DNA from: CAWATZ01 sp963784995
Lineage (GTDB): Bacteria; Planctomycetota; Planctomycetia; Gemmatales; Gemmataceae
Direction: 5' to 3'
Length of the DNA stretch: 64,000 nucleotides
Assembly: GCA_963784995.1 (NCBI GenBank)
Contig: CAWATZ010000002.1
Coordinates: 1,964,780-2,028,779 of the forward strand
Shown here: piece by piece, positions 40,308-49,255 of the stretch
Layout: the number at the start of each line of letters is the position of its first letter
Position numbering within the stretch: the stretch's first letter is position 1
The notes under the pieces: generated by a model
The model's input: the letters and a program-made list of their open reading frames with translations, nothing else
What the model was told of the DNA's origin: nothing
The model's database searches: none
Made by a program: the position numbers and the translations under genes

Positions 40308-40964
40308 TCACGTGCCCGGCTTCTTCTCGGGCGGGATCTTGACCAGCACCTCGTCCACCAGGCCGAACTCCTTGGCCTCCTGAGAGCTGAAGTAGCGATT
40401 GCGCTCGGTTTCGATCTCGATGGCCTCGAGCGGCTTGCCGGTGTGGCGTGCCAGGATCTCGTTGAGGAGCGTCTTCTCCTTGAGCATCTCCTTCATCTCG
40501 ATCTCGACGTCGGATGCCTGCCCGCCGATGCCCCGGCTCCAGGGCTGGTGGATCATGACCTTGGAGTGCGGCAGGGCAAAGCGTTTGCCCTTGGTGCCCG
40601 ACGCCAGCAGGATGGCCGCCCCGCTGGCCGCGATCCCCATGCAGTAGGTGGCGATGGGACACTCCAGGAACTGCATCGTGTCGTAGATCGCCAGCGTCGC
40701 CGTCACCGAACCGCCGGGCGAATTGATGTAGAAGTGGATCTCCTGGGTGCGGTTCTCGTATTGCAGATAGAGCATCTGCTGGATGACCATGCTGGCCGTC
40801 ATGTCGGTGATGACCGGCTCGTAGATGTTGGAGCCGGCCGTTCCGAAGAAGATGATGCGGTTGTCCAGCAGGATGTCGCCCGTGCCGTACTGCCGCTGCT
40901 TCTGGTAGTCGCGGTAGCGCTGGCCGCGCAGGTCGGGCGGCCCGTTGCCGTTCAGCTCGAACAT
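40308..40964 (-). CDS. clpP: ATP-dependent Clp protease proteolytic subunit (first of pair)
   Basis: A 218-residue ClpP paralogue with YINSPGGSVTATLAIYD, catalytic Ser in GIAASGAAILLASG and His in VMIHQPWSRG. The sequence around the Ser (AASGA in place of AASMG) differs from the other copy. It lies downstream of tig and upstream of the second clpP, all on the minus strand. Having two distinct ClpPs suggests hetero-oligomers; this is inference. Confidence 0.92.
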   Translation of the reverse strand: MFELNGNGPPDLRGQRYRDYQKQRQYGTGDILLDNRIIFFGTAGSNIYEPVITDMTASMVIQQMLYLQYENRTQEIHFYINSPGGSVTATLAIYDTMQFLECPIATYCMGIAASGAAILLASGTKGKRFALPHSKVMIHQPWSRGIGGQASDVEIEMKEMLKEKTLLNEILARHTGKPLEAIEIETERNRYFSSQEAKEFGLVDEVLVKIPPEKKPGT

Positions 40965-40980
40965 GGAAATCTCCTCATCC

Positions 40981-41062
40981 GAAAGGATGAAGGAGGAAGG
41001 ATGAAGGATGAATCAAGACAATCCTTCGGATTCATCCTTCATCCTTCCTCCTTCATCCTTTC
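40981..41062. repeat. Perfect 33-bp inverted repeat between tig and clpP
   Basis: The left arm (40981-41013) and right arm (41030-41062) are exact reverse complements, built from GGATGAAGGA units, with a 16-base loop containing TCCTTCGGA. It would form a very stable hairpin in the transcript between tig and clpP. Confidence 0.9.
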
Positions 41063-41066
41063 AGCG

Positions 41067-42608
41067 TTACTGGGGTGAAGGCGGATTGCTGCTCTCGGGC
41101 GTCGCGGCCGCTTTCGGCTCGTTCAGCTCGCCGGGGACAGCCTGGACCTCGACCGAGGTCATGGCCGGAGCGGACACGGATTCGTCGCCGCCCATGGGCA
41201 CGTCCTCGTACTCGGCCGTGTCCAGGATCAGGTCGAGGGCCCGGCGCTCGTACATTTCCGCCATGAGGGCGTCGAGCATGTCTTCCTTCTCCAGCTGGGC
41301 GCGGTAGCGCCGCGGCGAGATCTGCTGCGAATTGGCCAGACGCTCGATCTCCTCGTTGACGTCGTCTTCCGTGATGTCGATCTTCTCGACCTCGGCGATC
41401 TTCTGAAGGATGAAATGCTCCTTCAAGGCCATCGCGGTGCTGCTGATGATGTCCTGCTGCATCAGCCGGAGGCGATGCTGGATCTCCTGCTCGGGGATGC
41501 CGTCGCCCTCCATCTCCAGGCGTCTGCGGTGCAGGGCCGCTCGGGCCTGGCGCTGCAGCAGCTCGCGCGGCAGGTCCCACTGCTCGGTGCCGATCTGCTC
41601 CAGGATCTGCTGCCGGAAGGCCTGCCGCTGAGCATGTTCCAGCCGGCGCTGCAGCACTACCTGGAGCATCTCGCGCAGCAGCTCGCGCGTGGAGATGCCG
41701 AACTGCTGCTCCAGGTATTCGGAGGTCAGCTCCGGCACGCGCAGGGCCTTGACGTCCTTGACGTGGAAGGTGGCCTGCACCGTCTGGTTCCGCAGCGTGG
41801 GGTCGGCCGCCAGCTCGGACAGGTTGATGTCCACCACGCGATCGTCGCCGGCGCTGGCCCCTTCGATCTGTTCGGCGAAGCGCGGCGCCACGCCGTCCTT
41901 GAAGGACAGCTGCTTTTCAATCCGGAAGGCGTTTTCCTTCAGGGCGCCGATCACCTGGTCGCCCCTCTTGAAATCGACGTCGGCGATGACCAGGTCGTCC
42001 AGGGTGGCCTTGCCCTCGGGCTTGGGCACCACCTGGGCATCGCGGAGCAACAGCCGGTGCTCCTCGTTGTCGAGGTCCTTGTCGGTGAAGGTGCGGATGG
42101 GCCGGCGCAGGCGGAGGCCCTTGTAGTTGGCCAGGTTGAACTGCGGCCGGACCTCGACCTCGAACTCGTACACCAGAGGCCCCTGGGCCGGCAGCACGAT
42201 GTGAGCCGGGTTGATGTTGGGCGGGGTCAGCGGGGCCACGTCATGGTCCTCGGCCAGCTGCTGCAAACTGGCCAGGAGGACCTCGTTCTTGACCTGTTCG
42301 TGGACCTCCTTGCCGAAACGGCGCTCGACCAGCCTGCGCGGGGCCTTGCCGGGGCGGAAGCCGGCCACGGCCACGGGCTGGGTCTTCATCATCTCGTTGA
42401 ACTTCTCGTTGAGGCGGGCCTCGATGTCGTCGCGATTGACCTCGACCCGGATGTGCTTCTTGCACGGCCCGGTGTTGCGCAGCGTCACCTCCTGCTTGAG
42501 CTTGACGGGCTGCTTTTCGCCGGCCTCTTCGTCGGGTGCGGCCACGGCAGTCGTCTGGGACTCTTCGGTCGCGACGTCTGGTTCCTCCGCGCGGGGTTCG
42601 TCAGTCAT
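41067..42608 (-). CDS. tig: Trigger factor (ribosome-associated chaperone)
   Basis: A 513-residue trigger factor: N-terminal ribosome-binding domain with GFRPGKAPRRLVERRFG, central part, and a helical C-terminal chaperone domain. It binds nascent chains at the ribosome exit. It is longer than usual because of an acidic N-terminal extension (~35 residues, rich in Glu/Ala/Thr) and a Ser/Pro-rich tail. The typical FKBP active-site sequence is not obvious, so PPIase activity is doubtful. First gene of tig-clpP-clpP, a common arrangement; start ATG at 42608. Confidence 0.92.
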   Translation of the reverse strand: MTDEPRAEEPDVATEESQTTAVAAPDEEAGEKQPVKLKQEVTLRNTGPCKKHIRVEVNRDDIEARLNEKFNEMMKTQPVAVAGFRPGKAPRRLVERRFGKEVHEQVKNEVLLASLQQLAEDHDVAPLTPPNINPAHIVLPAQGPLVYEFEVEVRPQFNLANYKGLRLRRPIRTFTDKDLDNEEHRLLLRDAQVVPKPEGKATLDDLVIADVDFKRGDQVIGALKENAFRIEKQLSFKDGVAPRFAEQIEGASAGDDRVVDINLSELAADPTLRNQTVQATFHVKDVKALRVPELTSEYLEQQFGISTRELLREMLQVVLQRRLEHAQRQAFRQQILEQIGTEQWDLPRELLQRQARAALHRRRLEMEGDGIPEQEIQHRLRLMQQDIISSTAMALKEHFILQKIAEVEKIDITEDDVNEEIERLANSQQISPRRYRAQLEKEDMLDALMAEMYERRALDLILDTAEYEDVPMGGDESVSAPAMTSVEVQAVPGELNEPKAAATPESSNPPSPQ

Positions 42609-42668
42609 GGCTACCTGCTTTCATGCGTGAATGCCGATACTCCCGGTCTATTGGACAGGGGCCCTCCG

Positions 42669-42693
42669 CTTCCGGGTAACCGACACCCGGAAG
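42669..42693. other. Hairpin in the divergent promoter region of tig and moxR
   Basis: CTTCCGGGT and ACCCGGAAG are inverted repeats around AACCGAC. The 42609-42886 gap lies between two divergent operons and must hold both promoters; no clear -35/-10 pair could be assigned. Confidence 0.4.
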
Positions 42694-42886
42694 GTGCAAG
42701 GCTCCGTCACCAGGATAACGCTGTATTCTAGGAGGGAAGCCGCCGGGAAAGAAGTCCCCGCGCGTGAACGAGATTGCCGGCTGGCGTGTCCGATTGCTGG
42801 GAAGCCGGTCGCAACCGTGGCAACGGCCGTGGCCGTCTGTCATAATGGCTACCAGGTCGGGCTCCGAACAGAGAACAGGAGACGTC

Positions 42887-45328
42887 ATGGACCCTGGCAA
42901 TCTCGTCAAGTCCTGGCTGCAGGGGCGCGCCCAGGTGACGGACGGCAACGGCTTGCAGTTCGCCCCGCGGCAGCTGCCGCCGCTGGCCCCGAAGTTGCAG
43001 CAGGCCTACCGCTGGCTCACCGACCGGGCCATCCACTGTCCCTACACCGACGTTGAGTTCGGGCCCCCGCTCGTGCTTGGCAAGGGCGAGCAGAAGGTCG
43101 AGCTGCCACGCGAGACCGCCTACGCCTCGTTCCTGCTGCTGCCGCTGCTGAACCTGATCACCTGTCGCCGGCTGGTCTTTGTCGGCGCTCCCGGCCGCGG
43201 CAAGACCACGGTCGCCACCCTCATGGCCCTGCTCGCCGGTGCGACCTTGCAAGAAACCCGTCAAGCGGTCCAGCACGGCCATCCGCAAATGACCATCGCG
43301 GACCTGCTCGGTAGTCCGCTGCCCAGCGAGCTGATCCGTGCCGAGAAGACCCACGACATCCGCGTTGCCTGGCGGCGCTGGATCAGCCAGCGCGTCAAGA
43401 TCATCGATGAGTACAACCGCATTCCAACAAAAACGCAGTCGGCGCTGTTATCCCTCATGGCGGAGGGCTACGCCGAGATGTACGAGCAGGTGGTCCACTG
43501 CGGCCCCTCGGCGTGGTTCCTGACCGCCAACGACGACATGGGCGGCGGCACCTTCCCGGTCATCGAGGCCCTGAAGGACCGCATCGACATCGTGGTCCGC
43601 TGCACGCCGCTGCACTCCCGTTACCTGGAGGCGCTGGCCGAGCGGGTCCACACCGGCCGGTCGCCGGAGGAGCTGGTGCCCGCCGACCTGGTCTTCACCG
43701 CCGAGGAGCTGGACACGGCCGGAAAAGAAGTGCGTGCCGTGCCGGTGCCGGCCGAAGTCCGCGACGTGCTTGGCTTTCTGCTGGGGCAGCTCGATTTCTG
43801 CCGGCGGGCCTCCAATCGGCTGGAGTATCAGAACAAGGACACGCTGCACCTGGCCGGGCGCAAGGTCGGCCACGTTTGCACCGAAGATTGTCCGCTGGAC
43901 AAGCACGAGAACCTGTGCAGCCAGACCGAGAACGGCGTCTCGGCTCGCGCTTACCAGACGCTGCTGCACTTCGCCAAGGCCCTGGCCTATTTCCGCGGCC
44001 ACAGCGCCGTCGAAGCGGAAGACGTCCGGCAGTTACTGCCCTGGGTGCTGCACGACAAGCTCCAGGCCAACCTCCAGAGCGCGTTCTTCCACAAGACGGA
44101 GAACCAGGTGTACCTGACCGATCGGGTGTCGTGGATTCGGCAGCTGTACGATCGGGCCGCGACCCAGTACGCCGCCGCCTTGCCGATCCGCCAGCCTCTG
44201 CTGCAACTGCGCCGCGAGCAGGACGCGGGCGTGGAGGGGCTGACCCCGAACGAGCTGCGGCAGCGCATGACCCAGGTGCAGCAACGGCTCGACGACACGC
44301 TGAAGAAGACCGAGCTGAACGGGGCTGTCTACGAGGACCTGGTGCTGCTGAAGGACATTTACGTCCGTTACCAGGCAGAGCTGCAACGAGCCGGAAGCGT
44401 ACAGCGACGGTCCCGCTTAGACCGTCGCTTACGCTTCCGGCTCGTTGGCGCGCAGACATCGGTGAGGGACAACAACGTGGAACCGACCTGCGAGGAATTG
44501 GTCGTCACCGTCGCCCGGGACGGTCCCCGGCAGCATGCCCGCTGGGATGCTGTCTTCTTCGAGGAGCTGGCGTCCGGGCCCGTGCGTTCCGTCTGGGATG
44601 CCGTTGCGGAGCAACCCCAGGCCGTGCCCGTCTTCCAGGCGTACCTCCAGTTGGTGCAGGAAGCCCTTGGCGCGGGCTACCTCCGGCGTGAGCAGGCTGG
44701 CCCCCTGCCGCCGAACTTCCTGAGCCTCTGTCTTGTCCATCTGATACCGCGCTCGCTGGCCCGAGTGCCGGAACCGGAACGGCTGCCGTGGCTGGCGAAG
44801 GTCTGGAACCTGTGCGAGGGGCTGCTGCGTGAGCCGGCCTGGGTGGACCGGTTTGTCGTGGCCTGTGCCAGGAACCTCGACGATCTGACCGACGTGGAGG
44901 GCTTCCTGGTGCGGACGCTGGAACCGGTCCTGGTGCCGGCCCGGCCGGCCCGCTGGGAGGGGCCGTTCGCCGTGACCGTGCTGGACGCCCGGCCGGTCGA
45001 TGACGAGTTTCTGCCCGGAGACATGCACCTGGCGGCCCCGGCCGTGCTTTGCGTCCACGACCGTCGGCGGGCGGACGTTCATCTCGGCGTCTTCCTCCAG
45101 TACGAGCGCCGCAGCCGTTTCCTGGGCGTGTCGTGCTGCCTGGGCCAGTATCCGACGCCGGGGAGCCGGCCAACCGTCGGGGTCGCGGAGCATCAGCTGC
45201 GCATCGGCACGCACGTGGTGAAGCTGCCGTTCCTGCGCCGCTGGCGGCACCCTGTCTTTGCCGGGTCTGGTTTTACCGTGGTCAGCGCCATCGATTCGCA
45301 GCGCCTCTGGATCGTGGAGAGCCCCTGA
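42887..45328 (+). CDS. MoxR-type AAA+ ATPase fused to an unknown C-terminal module
   Basis: An 813-residue protein. The AAA+ part (about 70-300) has Walker A GAPGRGKTT (100-108), Walker B IIDEYN and sensor-1 FLTANDD, typical of MoxR ATPases that remodel VWA-protein complexes. A Cys cluster (VCTEDCPLDKHENLC) and helices follow to about residue 500. Residues ~500-530 are encoded by a palindromic repeat (44385-44446); after it an unrelated ~283-residue module starts at an in-frame GTG (44477) with GAGGG upstream. This was probably two genes joined when the repeat removed a stop. The ATG at 42887 has AGGAG. First of six overlapping genes. Confidence 0.85.
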   Translation: MDPGNLVKSWLQGRAQVTDGNGLQFAPRQLPPLAPKLQQAYRWLTDRAIHCPYTDVEFGPPLVLGKGEQKVELPRETAYASFLLLPLLNLITCRRLVFVGAPGRGKTTVATLMALLAGATLQETRQAVQHGHPQMTIADLLGSPLPSELIRAEKTHDIRVAWRRWISQRVKIIDEYNRIPTKTQSALLSLMAEGYAEMYEQVVHCGPSAWFLTANDDMGGGTFPVIEALKDRIDIVVRCTPLHSRYLEALAERVHTGRSPEELVPADLVFTAEELDTAGKEVRAVPVPAEVRDVLGFLLGQLDFCRRASNRLEYQNKDTLHLAGRKVGHVCTEDCPLDKHENLCSQTENGVSARAYQTLLHFAKALAYFRGHSAVEAEDVRQLLPWVLHDKLQANLQSAFFHKTENQVYLTDRVSWIRQLYDRAATQYAAALPIRQPLLQLRREQDAGVEGLTPNELRQRMTQVQQRLDDTLKKTELNGAVYEDLVLLKDIYVRYQAELQRAGSVQRRSRLDRRLRFRLVGAQTSVRDNNVEPTCEELVVTVARDGPRQHARWDAVFFEELASGPVRSVWDAVAEQPQAVPVFQAYLQLVQEALGAGYLRREQAGPLPPNFLSLCLVHLIPRSLARVPEPERLPWLAKVWNLCEGLLREPAWVDRFVVACARNLDDLTDVEGFLVRTLEPVLVPARPARWEGPFAVTVLDARPVDDEFLPGDMHLAAPAVLCVHDRRRADVHLGVFLQYERRSRFLGVSCCLGQYPTPGSRPTVGVAEHQLRIGTHVVKLPFLRRWRHPVFAGSGFTVVSAIDSQRLWIVESP
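44385..44446. repeat. Palindromic repeat inside the moxR reading frame
   Basis: AACGAGCCGGAAGCGT followed by ACAGCGACGGTC is mirrored by GACCGTCGCT and TACGCTTCCGGCTCGTT around CCGCTTA. It lies in frame inside a coding region and translates as an Arg-rich linker, exactly between two unrelated protein modules. Confidence 0.88.
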
Positions 45329-47019
45329 TGACAGCAGCGCAAGCTAGCGACAATCTGAACGAGGTGGGCCGGCGCATCGCCGAATCCTGGGACCGTGCCC
45401 AGGCGCACTGGTCGCGGTTCCTGCTGCTGAGTGCGCCGGTGGACGACCCGGAGCAGCAGGCCATTGCCCAGATCAACCTGGCGACCCGCCAGGTATCGCT
45501 GCACTTCGGCCAGGTCGCCCGCAAGGACTTGCTCGACTGCGTGGAAGCGCTGCTGGCCCACGAGATCGGCCACCACGTCCGCTATCCCGGCACCCTGGCG
45601 GTCGAGGCCCGGCTGCGGCTGATGGAGCGGTCGCTCATTCCCGTGGAAAACTACTCGACGCTCAACCTGTTCTCGGACCTGCTCATCAACGAACAGCTGG
45701 GATCGACCTACCACGAGCAGTTCGTCCGCGTTTACCAGGCGTTTGACCCGTCCGAGGGCTGGGGCAACGACCCGGCGTTCGTCTTCTACCTCGCCGTCTA
45801 CGAGGAGCTGTGGCGACTGAAGCCGGGCACCCTGCTGGGGCGGGCCCTGAAGCCGTTCGACTCGGCCTACGACGGCTACCGCGCCGACGCCCAGCTTCTG
45901 GCCCAGAACCTGTTCGGACTGGGGCCGAACGTGTTCACGCAGTTCCTCTACTTCGCCTCGGTCCTGAGCCGGTATCTCAAACCAATGCTGGGCAAGAAGC
46001 TCATTTGCCGGGACAAGAACCAGTGCGGCCGGGGCGAGCCGTCCACCGACGACTGGGCCGACGCCCTGGTCCCGAGCAGCCGCGAGGAGGAAGCGATCCG
46101 CCGGGCCCTGGAGGAAGGCTGGATCAGCGAGGAGCAGGGCGGCCGCATGAGCGGCAGCGAAGGTCTGGAGTCGCGCATCCTCAGTCTGCCCGGCCAGGGC
46201 GGCGACAACGCCGAGCTGGTCCCGGAAATCATGGCCGCGTACTATCGCCAGCAAGCGGAGCGCTACCTGATCCGGCCGCCGCCACAGCGCACTCTCGGCG
46301 AGGCGATCGTGCCGACGACCCTGGAGGAGTGGGAGCCCGGCGATGCGGTGCGCGACATCGACTGGCTGGGGACGCTGGTGCAGCGCGGCCACGTCCTCGG
46401 GGCGGCCCAGCCGCTGAGGCGCGCCCGGATCGCGGAGTTTGAGGGGCACGACGTTCCCCTGTGGCAGCCCCGGGTGGAGATCTACCTCGACGTCAGCGGC
46501 TCGATGCCGGACCCGCGGACCACGCGCAACGCCATGACCCTGGCCGCCATGATCCTGACCACCGGGGCCATCCGTGCGGGCGGCTGGGTGCGAGCGCTGC
46601 TCTACTCAGGGGAGCCGGTCGCTTACTGGCAGTGGTGCCGATCCGAGACGGAACTGTCGCGTTTCCTGATGCACTACATCGGCGGCGGGACGGTGTTTCC
46701 GTTCGGCGTGCTGCGCGAGTCGCTGGAGAAGTGCGGCAGCGTCCAGCCGATTCGCGTCGTCATCACGGACCCCGATTTTGACTCGAATTACAAGGCAAAG
46801 CCCGAACACGCGCGACTGTTTGCCGAGGCCGTGCGCCGTTCGCCGCATTTCGTCCTGCTGCTGCACCGGCCTCGGCCGGTGTCCGTGGCTGCATACCGGG
46901 CTGTCGGCGCCCGCGTGGTCGAGGTCGCGGAGCTGGAGGCCTTCCCCCGCATGGCAGGGGACCTGTCCCGGGCCCTGTTCGAGGAGCAACGTCATGGCGA
47001 TCGCGGACTGGTTCCGTAA
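45328..47019 (+). CDS. DUF2201-type metallopeptidase-like/VWA protein, MoxR partner
   Basis: A 563-residue two-domain protein. The N-terminal part has a zincin motif HEIGHH (78-83) and a following FSDLLINEQL segment like the third metal-ligand region of DUF2201_N putative metallopeptidases. The C-terminal VWA-like domain has the MIDAS motif DVSGSM (388-393) and an Asp near VVITDPDFD. In known MoxR-VWA pairs the ATPase remodels the VWA protein, often to insert metal or assemble a complex. Its ATG overlaps the moxR stop (TGATG), so they are coupled. Confidence 0.8.
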   Translation: MTAAQASDNLNEVGRRIAESWDRAQAHWSRFLLLSAPVDDPEQQAIAQINLATRQVSLHFGQVARKDLLDCVEALLAHEIGHHVRYPGTLAVEARLRLMERSLIPVENYSTLNLFSDLLINEQLGSTYHEQFVRVYQAFDPSEGWGNDPAFVFYLAVYEELWRLKPGTLLGRALKPFDSAYDGYRADAQLLAQNLFGLGPNVFTQFLYFASVLSRYLKPMLGKKLICRDKNQCGRGEPSTDDWADALVPSSREEEAIRRALEEGWISEEQGGRMSGSEGLESRILSLPGQGGDNAELVPEIMAAYYRQQAERYLIRPPPQRTLGEAIVPTTLEEWEPGDAVRDIDWLGTLVQRGHVLGAAQPLRRARIAEFEGHDVPLWQPRVEIYLDVSGSMPDPRTTRNAMTLAAMILTTGAIRAGGWVRALLYSGEPVAYWQWCRSETELSRFLMHYIGGGTVFPFGVLRESLEKCGSVQPIRVVITDPDFDSNYKAKPEHARLFAEAVRRSPHFVLLLHRPRPVSVAAYRAVGARVVEVAELEAFPRMAGDLSRALFEEQRHGDRGLVP

Positions 47020-47614
47020 ACGGTCGCGCGGCCGGCCGACGGTGGAGGTGGCCCTGCCGCCGCTGGAAACGGTGCTGACGGCGACCGTGCCGCGCCTGGA
47101 GAGTGCCGTCGTCGAGGGGGACCTGCTCCGGGCCCGCCTGGCGGACGCCTATCGCGACGGCCAGCTCGAACCGCCTCTGCCGGAGACGTTCGACGCCCGG
47201 ACGGCACGCCTGGACAAGGAGGGCTGGCGCCGCCTCGCCCTGGCGGTCAGTGCCCTGGATCATCCCCCGCTCCGCGCCGCGCTGCCGGGCCTGGTTCAGA
47301 ACGGGGACACCACCCGGCAGATGGAGGTGGCCTTCATTGGTCTGTCCCAGGCAACGTCCCTGCTGACGATGGAATTGCTCCGGCAAGGCCCCCTGCGCAT
47401 CGAGGAGTTTGCTCGCCACTTGCTCGCCCGGCTGGGTGCGCAGGTAGTCGGCGAGACGGTGGCGCAGTCGCGGGAGCGGCTGGAGCGGCTTGACTACGAG
47501 TGCCTGCTGGCGGAGGCGGAAAGGGCCAAGGAATCGGCCGAGGTGCGGATGGATTACCTGCGCAAGTTGCAGGAGGAAAAGGACCGTCGCCGGCCCCGGC
47601 GCGGTAAGTGGTGA
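46994..47614 (+). CDS. Helical hypothetical protein of the MoxR cassette
   Basis: A 206-residue mostly helical protein (starts MAIADWFRKRSRGRPTVEVA; a VETVAQSRERLERLDYECLLAEAERAKE-like charged C-terminal coiled coil). The ATG has GAGGAG upstream and overlaps the end of the DUF2201 gene by 26 bases, so it belongs to the same operon. No catalytic motif. Likely an adaptor or scaffold; the family is not recognised. Confidence 0.65.
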   Translation: MAIADWFRKRSRGRPTVEVALPPLETVLTATVPRLESAVVEGDLLRARLADAYRDGQLEPPLPETFDARTARLDKEGWRRLALAVSALDHPPLRAALPGLVQNGDTTRQMEVAFIGLSQATSLLTMELLRQGPLRIEEFARHLLARLGAQVVGETVAQSRERLERLDYECLLAEAERAKESAEVRMDYLRKLQEEKDRRRPRRGKW

Positions 47615-47618
47615 GAGC

Positions 47619-48347
47619 ATGCGCGAGACACCCGCGGCATTCGTGGCCGGGTCGGGCGGGAGCGGCTATCCCGCCGACAACCTGGCACGCTTCAGCTACC
47701 ACACCGGCGGCCCCTTGCGACCGCTGGCCGCCGAGGAACCGTGCCCGGTCCTGTTCCGCGACCTGGGCCTGGTGGCGACCGCTCTGTTCTTGCGTGGCGA
47801 GCTGCGCCGGCTGTGCGGGCCGCTGACGCCGGTCATTTACATGCGCACCGAGGACTACGTCGAGCCGTACATCGACCACGAATCCATCGGCCGGCTGGTC
47901 TTGCTGCGGCCGCTGCTGCTGGCACCGTGGCACTCCGGCGTGCGGCACGTATACGTGGCCCGGGCAACGCGCACGGCGGACCCAACAACGCTGGCCCTCA
48001 TTCCGGGGCACGTTCCCCTGGCCGAGGCAGCGCGACTGTGCGGCGAGATGCACGACCAACGGGAGCTGCGTGAAGCCCTGGGCGAGCGGCTTTACGATGA
48101 GGCGGTGCAGAATACGCTGGCCCGCGTGGAAGGGCTGCTGACGGAGCAGGAGGCGACTGAGGAGAGAGCTGGTCCCTTGCGCCGAGCCTTTCAGTCGCAC
48201 GAGCAGCGAAGCCGGGAGCTGGCCCGCGAGGAGATGGGCCGGCTGGGTATCACGGAAAATGACCTGTGTGCCGCCTGGCACCACTTGCCCCGGGAACGGC
48301 GTTTGTTCCTTCGTGAGGCGCTGGCAGGATTGAGGGACCTCCCATGA
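47619..48347 (+). CDS. Hypothetical protein of the MoxR cassette
   Basis: A 242-residue protein, MRETPAAFVAGSGGSGYP at the start, a hydrophobic middle (LVLLRPLLLAPWHSGVRH) and a charged helical C-terminal half. It starts four bases after the previous stop and its TGA overlaps the radical SAM ATG. Not a membrane protein by eye; no family motif seen. Its tight coupling argues it acts with the radical SAM enzyme or the ATPase. Confidence 0.65.
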   Translation: MRETPAAFVAGSGGSGYPADNLARFSYHTGGPLRPLAAEEPCPVLFRDLGLVATALFLRGELRRLCGPLTPVIYMRTEDYVEPYIDHESIGRLVLLRPLLLAPWHSGVRHVYVARATRTADPTTLALIPGHVPLAEAARLCGEMHDQRELREALGERLYDEAVQNTLARVEGLLTEQEATEERAGPLRRAFQSHEQRSRELAREEMGRLGITENDLCAAWHHLPRERRLFLREALAGLRDLP

Positions 48348-49255
48348 GTGCGATTCTTTCCCTTCCTTTCGCGGACCGACCTGCCCACGAGGCAAGCGTT
48401 TGGGACGCCTGCCGCTTCCTGTCGTGCAGCGTCCTGCCGGTGCGTCTGGCGTGCAACCTGCGCTGTCCGTTCTGCTTCTCGAAATCGTCGGTCAGCGCCC
48501 TGCGGGAGGACCACGTCGATTGGCGTCGGCTCGACGTGGCCGGCTACTATCGCTTTGCCCGGGAGCGTGGGGCGACGCGCCTGGTCATCACCGGCGGTGG
48601 AGAGCCGCTGCTGCGACCCGACGACGTCGTCCACCTTGTCGAGATCGGCTCGGCTTATTTCGACGAGATCGCCTGCTTCACCAATGGCACCTACCTGACG
48701 CCCGACCTGGCCCGCCGCCTGGCCGACGCTGGTTTGGCTTACGTATGCTGGTCGCGGCATCACGAGGACGACAAGGTCAACCGGCGTCTGATGGGGACCG
48801 GGGCACCGCCACTGGAGCGCTTCCTTGCTGCTGCGGCGCCGCTGCCGGTCCGGGCAACCTGTGTCATGGCCCGGGGTTACGTCGATGACACCGCGGCCGT
48901 CTACCGCTACGTGGACGCCCTGCGCAGTTACGGCGTGCGGCAATTCACGTTCAAGCACACCTACGTCGCTTACGAACAATCCGTCTTTCAAGGGTCGGCC
49001 GAGGACCGCTGGGCCGCCGAACATCAGGTCGAATTCGACCCGTTCGCGGGAACGGGCGAGGTCGTCGCCCGGCTGCCGTGGGGTCCGTGCGTCCGCCGTA
49101 TCGGAGACTTGCAAGTATGTTACTACCACGAACCGACGCCGCAGTGGGAACTGGCCAACCAGCTGTGTCGCTCCAGCAACCTGCTGTCGGACGGCAGCGT
49201 TTACGCTTCACTGGAGGATCAGCGGAGCCTGCTGTATCGGCTGAGGTGCTGCTGA
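48344..49255 (+). CDS. Radical SAM enzyme of the MoxR cassette
   Basis: A 303-residue radical SAM protein. The [4Fe-4S] motif C-x3-C-x2-C is C37, C41, C44 (ACNLRCPFCF), and the SAM-binding GGGEPLL segment follows. Further cysteines in the C-terminal third (GPCVRRIGDLQVC and later NQLC) could hold an auxiliary cluster. It probably modifies a peptide, protein or small molecule made or handled by the neighbours; the substrate is unknown. It overlaps the preceding gene by 4 bases and the next by 10. Confidence 0.82.
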   Translation: MSAILSLPFADRPAHEASVWDACRFLSCSVLPVRLACNLRCPFCFSKSSVSALREDHVDWRRLDVAGYYRFARERGATRLVITGGGEPLLRPDDVVHLVEIGSAYFDEIACFTNGTYLTPDLARRLADAGLAYVCWSRHHEDDKVNRRLMGTGAPPLERFLAAAAPLPVRATCVMARGYVDDTAAVYRYVDALRSYGVRQFTFKHTYVAYEQSVFQGSAEDRWAAEHQVEFDPFAGTGEVVARLPWGPCVRRIGDLQVCYYHEPTPQWELANQLCRSSNLLSDGSVYASLEDQRSLLYRLRCC

